Shown one piece after another: positions 28,417-36,232 of a stretch of 64,000 nt of DNA. The DNA lies in NCBI RefSeq assembly GCF_002218195.1, contig NZ_CP022336.1, positions 806,001-870,000 of the forward strand. The letters are read 5' to 3'. Source of the DNA: Sphingorhabdus sp. SMR4y (GTDB lineage Bacteria > Pseudomonadota > Alphaproteobacteria > Sphingomonadales > Sphingomonadaceae). Position 1 is the stretch's first letter, and the number at the start of each line of letters is the position of its first letter. The notes beneath the pieces were generated by a model. That model was not told the DNA's origin. It saw only the letters and a program-made list of their open reading frames with translations, and searched no databases. The position numbers and the translations under genes were made by a program.

Positions 28417-28766
28417 TTAACCCTCTTTTGGTTTCAGTTTCAGTTTTAAGGGAAAAACACGTCCGACCGGATAACCTATCGAACCCACTGCAAAGCCGAA
28501 AAACAATAATGTCCCCTGCGACATCGGCTTTCATTCATAGCCTATAGCAGCTCTGACGCTTTTGTGAACCGCCGCAATTTCTGAACCAATTCTGCGGTCA
28601 AAACATCGTGTTCAAATCAGCGCCGCATCGGCGCCGGCTGAGCGGTTTTCCATTGCAAATCACCAGGCCGATAACAGTGCCCCTGGTCCCGCTATTGCCA
28701 CGTTCGCAGTATCGCCTCGCTGCCAGACGGCGGCTTATCGCCCGAGGACACCCGTCGCACGACCGT
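28417..28766. other. 350-bp intergenic region between TonB receptor and MFS genes
   Basis: No gene recognised. It carries the promoter and leader of the minus-strand TonB receptor. A bulged stem-loop lies at 28492-28531: AAAGCCG pairs with CGGCTTT, and an inner ATGTC pairs with GACAT. On the minus strand a TTCACA and a TATAGG hexamer spaced 16 bp apart (around 28541-28568) are a plausible promoter. Downstream (28600-28766) only scattered short frames exist. Confidence 0.5.
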
Positions 28767-30005
28767 TCACGGCTGGTTGTCGCGGTCGGCAAGCACTTCG
28801 GTTTCCGGCGTGCTGTTTCGCGCAAACGGTACGGTCTGAAAGCTCGCCTTGTCTTCGGAATCCACCTGTTCCCGCCGCCAGATGCGCAGCATGGCGAACA
28901 GTATTATCAGCACATGTGCCACCAGAAGGGTTGAGAATAATGCTGCTGGTCCGAATGCGGTCAAGGCGATGCCGGCGATAAACGGTCCGGCTATCGAACC
29001 GATCCCGAACACCATCAGCAACCCGCCGCTGGTCTGGATAAACTGTCCGGGATCCGCATGGTCATTGGCATGCGCCACCACGATCGGATACATTGCAAAA
29101 ATCGCCGCACCCAGCAATGCACCAATCAAGAGATTGGCCGAGCCGGAATCAGGCCGCATGAATATGAAGGCGGCGTCGGCAGCAGCGGCCGCCAACGCCA
29201 GAAAGACCAGGACCTTCCTCCGGTCAGAACGATCGGACATACGGCCGACCGGGATCTGCGACATCGCGCCGGCAAGAATGGGCAGACTGCAAAAAAGCAC
29301 GATCGTCGTCACATCCAGCCCGATATTATTGCCATATACCGGTGCCAGGGCAGCAAAGCTGCCGTTGGAGATTCCGATCATCAGCACGGCGAACACAGCG
29401 ACCGGGGAATTGCGCCAAAGCTGCGGGACGTTGAGCTTGACCTCGAACAATGGCGACGGGGCTCGGTTGGAGCTGATCGTCGTCGGTATCAGGGCCAGGC
29501 AGTAAAATATGGCCGCCAGCATGAAAAACCATGCTGTGGACACGTCCGCGCCGATCAGGACCAACTGGCCTCCCGTTGTACCGACGAGATTGATCATGGT
29601 ATAGGTTCCGAACACGCGGCCACGGATAGAGGAATCCACTTCCTCGTTCAGCCAGCTCTCAACGATCATCGCCGTGCCGGCAAAACAGAATCCCGACACC
29701 GCTCTCAATGGGATCCATGTCCATGGGGTCGGGAACATGGCCGACAATAAAATTGCGATCGCCGCCAATGCGGCGAGAGTTCCAAAGACCCGGATATGCC
29801 CGACCCGGGATACCAGCAAGGGCGTATAGAGACAGCCGAATACATAGCCCGCGGCCCAGCCGGTACCGAGCAGGCCAAGGGAAAAGGCGCTAAAACCCTC
29901 TATCGAGCCGCGCAACGGCAGGATCAGGCCATTGATTCCGCCAGCAATCAGCAGAAACAGAGAGCCGAGCAACAGGGCGCTGAGAGGTATAAGCCTGGAT
30001 GTCAT
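28767..30005 (-). CDS. MFS transporter (YcaD-like)
   Basis: Inner-membrane major-facilitator protein, 412 residues with about 12 hydrophobic segments. The first half contains GLGTGWAAGYVFGC-like and RAVSGFCFAGTAMIVESWLNE stretches (split: RAVSGFCFAG, TAMIVESWLNE). These and the central PVGRMSDRSDRR loop match the small family of E. coli YcaD. The C-terminal ~25 residues are polar. Substrate unknown. A single-gene unit by spacing: 193 bp to the next gene and 350 bp before the TonB receptor. Confidence 0.88.
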   Translation of the reverse strand: MTSRLIPLSALLLGSLFLLIAGGINGLILPLRGSIEGFSAFSLGLLGTGWAAGYVFGCLYTPLLVSRVGHIRVFGTLAALAAIAILLSAMFPTPWTWIPLRAVSGFCFAGTAMIVESWLNEEVDSSIRGRVFGTYTMINLVGTTGGQLVLIGADVSTAWFFMLAAIFYCLALIPTTISSNRAPSPLFEVKLNVPQLWRNSPVAVFAVLMIGISNGSFAALAPVYGNNIGLDVTTIVLFCSLPILAGAMSQIPVGRMSDRSDRRKVLVFLALAAAAADAAFIFMRPDSGSANLLIGALLGAAIFAMYPIVVAHANDHADPGQFIQTSGGLLMVFGIGSIAGPFIAGIALTAFGPAALFSTLLVAHVLIILFAMLRIWRREQVDSEDKASFQTVPFARNSTPETEVLADRDNQP

Positions 30006-30198
30006 GACCGCCTGATAACTGCTCGAATTCGTGGGCGATGTCTACCGACCCGTTTGCGCGCTACGTGGAATATTGCTGGCCTAGTCGGGAAACAGCCCGG
30101 TGCGGACTTGCGTCTTTGCTCCGGACCGGACTCAGCGCAGATGTTAACCCGACAAGGCTAGGCGCAGCGCACGATTTTCCAGACTGGGCGTCTGCGTC

Positions 30199-30519
30199 CT
30201 ACTTCCGGCGCTTTTTCCGATTGGCATAGCGCTCGTCGCGAGCGGCTTTCTTTTCCGCTTCCGTCAGTCCGAGCGCCAGCTTGGGCTTGGCCTTCTCTTT
30301 TGCCGCCTTGCGCTCCGCCTTCGCCTGTTCAAAGGCCGCGCGCTTGGCTTCGCTTGCCGCAGCCTGCTTTTCTTCGCGTGCAAGCTGGGCGGCCTTGCGC
30401 TCGGCAAGGACCTCATCGCTGAGCTGCGGTTTTTCCTTCAGCTTCTTCAGCGCCGCCTGCTTGGCTTTGGCAGCCATTTGAGTGCGTTCCTGGAAGGTCG
30501 GTGGTGTGAATGGCGGCAT
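30199..30519 (-). CDS. DUF6481 family small basic protein
   Basis: The 106-residue protein is dominated by Lys, Ala and Glu (for example RKAAKEKAKPKLALGLTEAE) and ends NRKKRRK. The opening PPTFQERTQMAAKAKQAALKK matches the N-terminal pattern I associate with DUF6481, which is common in alphaproteobacteria. It is predicted to be one long charged helix without membrane segments; it may bind nucleic acid, but this is inference from composition only. The Shine-Dalgarno-like AAGGAA is 12 nt before the chosen ATG, longer than ideal. Confidence 0.72.
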   Translation of the reverse strand: MPPFTPPTFQERTQMAAKAKQAALKKLKEKPQLSDEVLAERKAAQLAREEKQAAASEAKRAAFEQAKAERKAAKEKAKPKLALGLTEAEKKAARDERYANRKKRRK

Positions 30520-30872
30520 ATGCGTTCATAGTTCCTTGATGGTGGGATCGAACCGTGCGCGCCGGTCTATTCCCGCACAGTGCTGCTGCCCGTACAGCCA
30601 TAGCTGCGATCGGGCAATGGCTAAGCACCTGGCCGGAACAATATCGCATCATGAAGGCTGCCGTCCACGCCCCGAGACTGCACGACAGAGAAAGCGCCTA
30701 CCTGACGAATGCGGGTATTGCCGACACGCGTTTCGTCAAACCGCATCGCCAGTCTGATCCCGCCTTCAATCGACAGAAATTGATTTCACACAGTCAGAAC
30801 CACCGGGCACGCCTGTCCTTGCCCTGCGCCGTAGTGCGAGCATGACAAAGGCGTACCGCGTCGGTTAGCCGG
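30520..30872. other. 353-bp intergenic region, no gene recognised
   Basis: Upstream of the DUF6481 gene. A 96-codon plus-strand frame (30555-30845) exists but has no clear ribosome site, no recognisable domain and unremarkable composition, so I do not call it. No inverted repeat or tRNA is seen. It probably contains the DUF6481 promoter in its left part. Confidence 0.4.
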
Positions 30873-31220
30873 TCAGTCCTGTCTTACGGGCCGCGTGCTG
30901 GAGCTCGCGTAACCCGCATAGCTGTCGGTAAACGCGAACAGAACGCCGTCGGCTTCCTCCGTTGCGAAGCTGGCGGCTTCCTCGTCCGAACTGCCGTAGG
31001 TTAATTCGTCTTTCTTGATGGCAGAGATCATCGCTTCACGCTCTGCAACACAGGCTGTCTTGGCGGCTTTTTTAAACGCGCCCGTCCCGGTTTTCTCATC
31101 CAGTTGCGCCACCGTAAAATCTACGAGGCAGTTGGAATAGGCAACCCGTGCCGTCTCCGCGTCGGCAATCGAGGCGGCTGATACGGTGCTGAACAAGGCA
31201 ATACTCAAAAATGCAATCAT
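30873..31220 (-). CDS. Small exported hypothetical protein
   Basis: From ATG 31220 it is 115 residues. The first 16 (MIAFLSIALFSTVSAA) look like a Sec signal peptide, and the mature part is small and polar with two Cys (SNCLVDF and TACVAERE) that could form one disulfide. An in-frame ATG at 31229 directly abuts the AGGA site, whereas 31220 is 9 nt away, so 31220 is preferred. Longer in-frame starts add 50 non-signal residues and are unlikely. No family recognised. Divergent from the cobalamin riboswitch/btuB unit. Confidence 0.65.
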   Translation of the reverse strand: MIAFLSIALFSTVSAASIADAETARVAYSNCLVDFTVAQLDEKTGTGAFKKAAKTACVAEREAMISAIKKDELTYGSSDEEAASFATEEADGVLFAFTDSYAGYASSSTRPVRQD

Positions 31221-31320
31221 GACTATCATTCCTAAATTGACTGCTTCTCCATAGCATATTTGAAATCGGGGAGCGAAGCAGATTCCGTCATCAGGCGACG
31301 AAATTTTACGGGTCGGCGAC

Positions 31321-31347
31321 AGCCGGAACAGGTTTTCCGGCTTTTCT
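31321..31347 (+). terminator. Possible intrinsic terminator (orphan) upstream of the riboswitch
   Basis: A perfect 8-bp stem AGCCGGAA (31321-31328) / TTCCGGCT (31335-31342) with a 6-nt loop is followed by TTTCTCC. It has terminator form on the plus strand, but no plus-strand gene lies upstream within 1 kb. It could end an unannotated short transcript, or be fortuitous. Confidence 0.35.
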
Positions 31348-31461
31348 CCAAGGCCAGGCATGGCTCGGGGGCAGACCCGCAACCCGACTCAAATTTGCCC
31401 TTGCATCGCGAATCTTTTTCGGCGAATGGGGCGCCAGATATCGGGTTTCTCTTAATCGAGA

Positions 31462-31625
31462 ATTCAAAGGGAAATCGGTGAGACGCTGGCTCAGGCCAAC
31501 TTCGAATCCGGTACTGCCCCCGCAACTGTAAGCGGCTAGCCGATATGCCATATGCCACTGGATCTCCGGATCTGGGAAGGCGGCATATCGACAGCGATCC
31601 GCAAGTCAGGAGACCTGCCCAATAT
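31462..31625 (+). ncRNA. Cobalamin riboswitch
   Basis: The conserved core elements occur in order: GGGAAATCGGTGAG (31470-31483), ATCCGGTACTG (31506-31516), the highly conserved CCCCCGCAACTGTAAGCGG (31517-31535), GCCACTG and GGGAAGGCGG (31554-31583), and the B12 box AAGTCAGGAGACCTGCC (31603-31619). It ends about 90 nt before the btuB start. A short GTAACG/CGTTAAC hairpin next to the AGAAGGGA ribosome site (31678-31709) suggests control of translation, which is inference. The ligand, adenosyl- or methyl-/aquocobalamin, is not readable from this sequence. Confidence 0.95.
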
Positions 31626-31715
31626 CGTCGTTCTTCAGCCGGACGGGGTGTGTCGGGTGAACGGGGCTTTTCCCTGCGTAACGGCAATTCACGTCGTTAA
31701 CAGAAGGGACAAGTA

Positions 31716-33608
31716 ATGTATAAATTCCGAACCATAGCCACGCTTTTGGCGTCTTCCGCCTATTCTATTGCCGCGCCGGCGCTGGCCGCAGAGGATCGCG
31801 AGATCATTGTTACGGCCACCGGTATCGAGCAGGATATAGAGGATACCGGCGTCGCCATATCGGTGATTGATGAAGCGGAGATTCGCGACCAGCAGATCAT
31901 CTCGGTCTCCGATATCCTCCAGGAACTGCCAGGCGTCAATGTCACCCAGAGCGGTGGCCTTGGAAGCCAGTCTTCGGTGCGGATCCGTGGCGCAGAGAGC
32001 GACCAGACGCTGGTGCTGATCAACGGTATCCGCGTCAATGACCCGTCGTCGCCCGATGGCGCCTTCGATTTCGGCAATCTTCTGGCAGGCAATATCGAAC
32101 GGATCGAAGTGCTGCGCGGCGCGAGCGGTGTCACCTGGGGCAGCCAGGCGGTCGGTGGCGTGGTCAACATCACCACCAAAGCGCCAAGTGATGATCTCAC
32201 TCTGTTTGCACAGGGCGAATATGGCGCGCAGGACACGGTGCGGCTGGTCAGCAATGCTTCCGGCAAGATCGGCCCGGTCGGCCTGAGCATCGGCGGCGGT
32301 TATGTCCGCACCGACGGTATCAGCACCTATTCCGGCGGATCCGAACGCGACGGCTATCGCCAATATTCGGCATCCGGGCAATTGCAGGTCGAGCTGACCG
32401 ATGCGATCCGCCTCGAAGCGAGCGGCTATTATGCCGACAGCCGGGTCGACAATGACAGCGTTTTCCCGCCGTTCAGTTCGGATAGTGACCAGTTTTCTCT
32501 GGCAGAGGAAATTTACGGCAATGCCGCGATAGTCGCGCAGGCCCTTGACGGTCGCTTGCAGAACCGGCTGGCGTTCAGCATTTCCGACATCAACCGCGAC
32601 ATCATCAATCCGTCCTTCACTTCGCTCCCCAGAGGGCGCACCGAACGGTTCGAATATCGGGGCGATTTCGCGGTGATCGAACAATTGCGCCTGGTCTTCG
32701 GCGCCGAGACCGAGGACAGCCGCTACAGGAACAGCGGCGTGACCGACTCCACCGGCATCGACTCGCTCTACTTCCAGGCTGTCGTCAAGCCGCTGGACGG
32801 ATTGGTCGTGACCGGTGGCATCCGGCACGACGATCATGAGGATTTCGGTGGCAACACCAGCCTTTCGGCCAATCTGTCCTATCGCACGAGTGATCGCGGT
32901 CCGACCATTCGGGCCAGCTATGCCGAGGGTTTCCGGGCTCCGTCGCTGATCGACCTCGACGATCGGCCGTTCGGCTTTGGCACGCCCGATCTGGTACCCG
33001 AGACAGCCAAATCCTACGAGATTGGCGTGGACCAGTCGCTGATCGGAAATGCGGTTCAACTGTCGGTGACTGTGTTCCAGCGCGACACAAAGAACCAGAT
33101 CGCCTTTGCGGCCTGCCCGGTGGCGCCGGACCCCGCTCCCGAAGTCTGCACCAACGGCAGCCGTCCCTTTGGCACGACGCTGAATATCGAGAGCAACCGG
33201 ACGAAGGGCGTCGAGGCCATATTATCGATTGCCCCGGTGGAAAGACTGCGCTTTGACGCCAACTATACCTGGCTTGACACCGAAAATCGTTCGACCGGCG
33301 CCAATCACGGCAATGAACTGGCGCGTCGTCCCGCCAGCAGCCTCTATTTCAACACCAGCTATGAAACCGCCTTTGGACTGAACCTCGGGGCGGATATGCA
33401 GATGGTGGGTGACAGTTTTGACGATCTGGCCAACAATCGTCGCATCGACGGCTATATATTGGCCGGAGCCCGCGCCAGCATAGCGGTGACTGACGCTTTT
33501 GAGGTCTTCGGACGTATCGACAATCTGTTTGATGTAACCTATGAAACAGCCACTGATTTTGGCTCTCCGGGTCGTTCGGCTTACATTGGAGCGCGTGCGC
33601 GTTTCTGA
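31716..33608 (+). CDS. btuB: TonB-dependent vitamin B12 receptor
   Basis: Outer-membrane cobalamin transporter energised by TonB. The 630-residue protein has a signal peptide (1-25), a TonB box EIIVTAT (29-35), a plug with ILQELPGVNVTQSGG, VRIRGAESDQTLVLINGIRV (split: VRIRGAESDQ, TLVLINGIRV) and IEVLRGASGVTWGSQAVGG, and a barrel ending IGARARF. Length and plug resemble E. coli BtuB (about 600 residues). The assignment to B12 rests mainly on the cobalamin riboswitch directly upstream. A small membrane-protein gene follows 29 bp later. Confidence 0.94.
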   Translation: MYKFRTIATLLASSAYSIAAPALAAEDREIIVTATGIEQDIEDTGVAISVIDEAEIRDQQIISVSDILQELPGVNVTQSGGLGSQSSVRIRGAESDQTLVLINGIRVNDPSSPDGAFDFGNLLAGNIERIEVLRGASGVTWGSQAVGGVVNITTKAPSDDLTLFAQGEYGAQDTVRLVSNASGKIGPVGLSIGGGYVRTDGISTYSGGSERDGYRQYSASGQLQVELTDAIRLEASGYYADSRVDNDSVFPPFSSDSDQFSLAEEIYGNAAIVAQALDGRLQNRLAFSISDINRDIINPSFTSLPRGRTERFEYRGDFAVIEQLRLVFGAETEDSRYRNSGVTDSTGIDSLYFQAVVKPLDGLVVTGGIRHDDHEDFGGNTSLSANLSYRTSDRGPTIRASYAEGFRAPSLIDLDDRPFGFGTPDLVPETAKSYEIGVDQSLIGNAVQLSVTVFQRDTKNQIAFAACPVAPDPAPEVCTNGSRPFGTTLNIESNRTKGVEAILSIAPVERLRFDANYTWLDTENRSTGANHGNELARRPASSLYFNTSYETAFGLNLGADMQMVGDSFDDLANNRRIDGYILAGARASIAVTDAFEVFGRIDNLFDVTYETATDFGSPGRSAYIGARARF

Positions 33609-33637
33609 TTACCAATAGCAAAAGGGAATATGATCAC

Positions 33638-34183
33638 ATGCAACTCAGTCAATCTTCATCATCCGTCCAGAATATATGGGCCGGTGTGTTGGCAACTTCG
33701 TCGGTTCTGGGAAGTCTTGCCCTTGCGTGCATATTTCCTTTTGCTGCGATCGCGACCTTGCTCGCGGCAAGCTTGCCGTTCCGCAAGGCAGCGGCCTGGA
33801 TGGGCGCGGTCTGGTTCGCCAACCAGTTGGTCGGCTATCTGCTTCTCGGCTATCCGCAGACCGCCAACAGTTTCGGCCACGGCCTCGCCATGGGTGCAAC
33901 CGCGCTGGCAGCCCTCTTCGTAGCGAAGACCGTTCTGGATATTCGGTCCGACCGCAGCCTGCTCTCGCTCGGCCTGGCCTTTGCCGCAGCCTTTGCGACA
34001 TATCAGGCACTTTTGCTGGTCGCGGCAACCTTCCTCGGCGGTGTCCAGAATTTCATGCCTTCCATCGTCTGGATGGTCGCACAGAATGACATGCTGTGGT
34101 TTGCCGGCCTCGGCATTTTGTACTTGGTTGTCGATGGCACTCTTATCGAACGGGTCGGCAAACAGGCCTCACCTCAGGGTTGA
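33638..34183 (+). CDS. Hypothetical integral membrane protein in the B12 operon
   Basis: The 181-residue protein has about five to six hydrophobic segments (roughly residues 13-33, 34-48, 54-72, 83-101, 111-132, 150-165). The single cysteine (Cys31, LALACIFPF) lies in the first segment, and a WFANQLVGYLLLGYP segment (59-73) is distinctive. It follows btuB by 29 bp before a strong terminator, so it is under the cobalamin riboswitch. No BtuC, D or F is present nearby. Inference: candidate inner-membrane cobalamin transporter, perhaps resembling the small BtuM-type permeases whose conserved Cys contacts cobalt. I cannot confirm homology without a search. Confidence 0.75.
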   Translation: MQLSQSSSSVQNIWAGVLATSSVLGSLALACIFPFAAIATLLAASLPFRKAAAWMGAVWFANQLVGYLLLGYPQTANSFGHGLAMGATALAALFVAKTVLDIRSDRSLLSLGLAFAAAFATYQALLLVAATFLGGVQNFMPSIVWMVAQNDMLWFAGLGILYLVVDGTLIERVGKQASPQG

Positions 34184-34243
34184 TTGCGCGAAAGTCTGAT
34201 CCGCAAAGCGGTCAGGCGCAAAATGCTTTCAGATTCTTTTTCG

Positions 34244-34282
34244 AAAAGGCGATTGCCGGACCATTCCGGCAATCGCCTTTTT
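34244..34282. terminator. Bidirectional intrinsic terminator
   Basis: AAAAGGCGATTGCCGGA (34244-34260) pairs with TCCGGCAATCGCCTTTT (34265-34281) around a CCAT loop, followed by a U-tract on the plus strand and, by symmetry, a U-tract on the minus strand. It ends the btuB operon and can also block read-through from the lpd side. Confidence 0.9.
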
Positions 34283-34338
34283 GCCATGTCCCTATCTTGA
34301 CCGCGGAAACACGCCTGAACCCTTTGGTTATGGCTCAT

Positions 34339-34374
34339 AAAAAAATGCCCCCCGCCCCGCGGCGGAGAGCATTT
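34339..34374 (-). terminator. Intrinsic terminator after lpd
   Basis: On the minus strand AAATGCTCTCCGCC, a GCGG turn, then GGCGGGGGGCATTT are followed by a run of seven T. It lies about 40 bp beyond the lpd stop and should end the pdhC-thioesterase-lpd transcript. Confidence 0.82.
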
Positions 34375-34414
34375 ATCATGATTGGGAAACCGCTTCCCGT
34401 CAGGGACGGGTCGC

Positions 34415-35827
34415 TCACATGTGCAAAACACGCCCGTGAGCATCCAGCACGCTCTCGTGCATCATTTCGCTCAGAGTCGGATGCGGGAAAACTGTGTTGG
34501 CCAGTTCGGCCTCGGTGGTTTCGAGCGTCTTGCCGATGGTGTAGCCCTGGATCAGTTCGGTGACTTCCGCGCCGATCATGTGGGCGCCGAGCAATTCCCC
34601 CGTCTTGGCGTCAAACACGGTCTTGATGAAGCCCTCGGTCTCGCCCAGCGCAATCGCCTTGCCGTTGCCAATGAAGGGGAATTTACCGACCTTGACGTCA
34701 TGACCCGCTTCCTTCGCCTTGGCTTCGGTCAGACCGACGCTGGCGATCTGCGGGTGGCAATAGGTGCAGCCGGGGATATTATTGACGTCCATGACATGCG
34801 GATGGGCGTCCTTGCCCATCGACTGGGCAATCGCTTCAGCGGCGATGACGCCTTCATGGCTCGCCTTGTGCGCCAGCCAGGGGCCAGCGGTGCAGTCGCC
34901 GATCGCGTAAATGCCATCGATATTGGTCCGGCAATATTCGTCGGTCTTGATATGATAGCGTTCGTCCGGCTGCACGCCGAGTTCGTCGAGGCCGATGGTC
35001 TCGATATTGGGCTGGATGCCGACGGCGACGATGACGTGGCTGAAATCGTGAGTCTCTTTCTTGCCCTTGCTATCCTCGATCTCTGCCTTGACACCTTTGT
35101 CGCCAGTTTCGATGCTCTTCACGCCAGCACCGGTCATGATCGTCATGCCCTGCTTTTTCAGCGACTTTTCAAGGAATTTCGAGATTTCCTCGTCTTCCAC
35201 CGGCACGATCCGGTCGAGCATCTCCACAACCGTAACATCAACGCCTATATCATTGTAGAAGCTGGCAAACTCAATGCCGATCGCCCCGGAACCGATGACC
35301 AGCAACTTGGTCGGTGTTTCGCTCGGCGTCATTGCATGGCGATAGGTCCATATCCGCTTGCCGTCGGCCTTTGCGAACGGCAGGTCGCGGGCACGGGCGC
35401 CGGTCGCGATAATGATATTCTTTGCGGTCAGTTCTTCCTCGCCCTTGTCCGTCTTCACGGTCAGTTTGCCGGGCGCGCTAATCGTGCCATCGCCCATGAC
35501 AACATCAATCTTGTTCTTCTTCATCAGGCCGGTGACACCCTGGTTGAGCTGCTTGGCGACACCGCGGGAGCGTTTGACGATCGCGTCGAGATCGGCGCTG
35601 ATCTTCTCGGCAGCCAGACCATAATCCGCCGCATGTTTCATATTGTGGAAGACTTCGGCGGAGCGCAGCAACGCTTTGGTCGGGATACAACCCCAGTTGA
35701 GACAGATTCCGCCAAGATTTTCGCGCTCGACAATCGCGGTCTTGAGACCAAGTTGCGAGGCCCGGATAGCCGCGACATAGCCGCCGGGGCCGGAACCGAG
35801 AACGATGAGATCGTAAGCGTTTGCCAT
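34415..35827 (-). CDS. lpd: Dihydrolipoyl dehydrogenase (E3)
   Basis: Flavoprotein that reoxidises dihydrolipoamide of 2-oxoacid dehydrogenase complexes, passing electrons to NAD. It has 470 residues. FAD-binding GSGPGGYVAA is at 11-20, and the redox disulfide Cys42/Cys47 lies in GGICLNWGCIP. The NAD domain has VIGSGAIGIEFA, and the C-terminal interface carries the catalytic His in FPHPTLSEMMHE. The gene is last in a unit with the E2 gene and a thioesterase, 21 bp after the latter, and a strong terminator follows. Confidence 0.96.
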   Translation of the reverse strand: MANAYDLIVLGSGPGGYVAAIRASQLGLKTAIVERENLGGICLNWGCIPTKALLRSAEVFHNMKHAADYGLAAEKISADLDAIVKRSRGVAKQLNQGVTGLMKKNKIDVVMGDGTISAPGKLTVKTDKGEEELTAKNIIIATGARARDLPFAKADGKRIWTYRHAMTPSETPTKLLVIGSGAIGIEFASFYNDIGVDVTVVEMLDRIVPVEDEEISKFLEKSLKKQGMTIMTGAGVKSIETGDKGVKAEIEDSKGKKETHDFSHVIVAVGIQPNIETIGLDELGVQPDERYHIKTDEYCRTNIDGIYAIGDCTAGPWLAHKASHEGVIAAEAIAQSMGKDAHPHVMDVNNIPGCTYCHPQIASVGLTEAKAKEAGHDVKVGKFPFIGNGKAIALGETEGFIKTVFDAKTGELLGAHMIGAEVTELIQGYTIGKTLETTEAELANTVFPHPTLSEMMHESVLDAHGRVLHM

Positions 35828-35848
35828 TATATTCCTTTTCGATAATCT

Positions 35849-36232
35849 TCAGTCTAGAGCAGGGACTTGCACCGGCTTGCCGTCTGCGTCCACCGCCACA
35901 AATGTGTAGAGGCCCGAAGCGGCCTTGGTTCTTTCATCCGCATGGCGATCGCGGCGATAGGCTTCAACCTCAACCGTCATAGAGCTGCGACCGATCTTGG
36001 TGAATTCCGCATAGACGGACAATTCGTCTCCAATTTCAACCGGATGCCCGAAACGGACGTCGTTCGCGCCGACCACAACCGACTGGTGCCGGCTATGCTG
36101 CGCGGCCAGTGCGCCGCCAGCCTGGGCCATCTGCGCCATCAGCCAGCCACCGAAAGCCACGCCATAGGGATTGCCTTCAGTCGGCATCACGATGGTTCGA
36201 ATAGCAGGGACTTTCCCGGTCAGGTCCGTCAA
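35849..36232 (-). CDS. Acyl-CoA thioesterase, YciA-like hotdog
   Basis: The 127-residue single-hotdog protein is predicted to hydrolyse acyl-CoA. The family signature is seen as [20 protein letters not shown] (residues 17-36) and [19 protein letters not shown]. The first conserved acidic position of this signature is Glu-Gly-Asn rather than the more usual Asp. Its start overlaps the pdhC stop by 4 bp and lpd follows 21 bp later, placing it inside the E2-E3 operon. It could regulate acetyl-CoA release from the complex, but that is inference. Confidence 0.88.
   Translation of the reverse strand: MTDLTGKVPAIRTIVMPTEGNPYGVAFGGWLMAQMAQAGGALAAQHSRHQSVVVGANDVRFGHPVEIGDELSVYAEFTKIGRSSMTVEVEAYRRDRHADERTKAASGLYTFVAVDADGKPVQVPALD

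Noticed and set aside
30555-30845. 96-codon plus-strand frame in the DUF6481 upstream gap
   Set aside because: No ribosome site, signal or family; too short to support without conservation.
31689-33059. About 456-codon minus-strand frame over btuB
   Set aside because: Runs opposite to a recognised receptor with signal peptide, TonB box and barrel; composition is that of a mirror frame.
34382-35845. Long open frame (about 490 codons) on the plus strand across lpd
   Set aside because: Exactly antisense to a clear dihydrolipoyl dehydrogenase; third-position GC bias of lpd creates the open frame, and it has no family resemblance or ribosome site.
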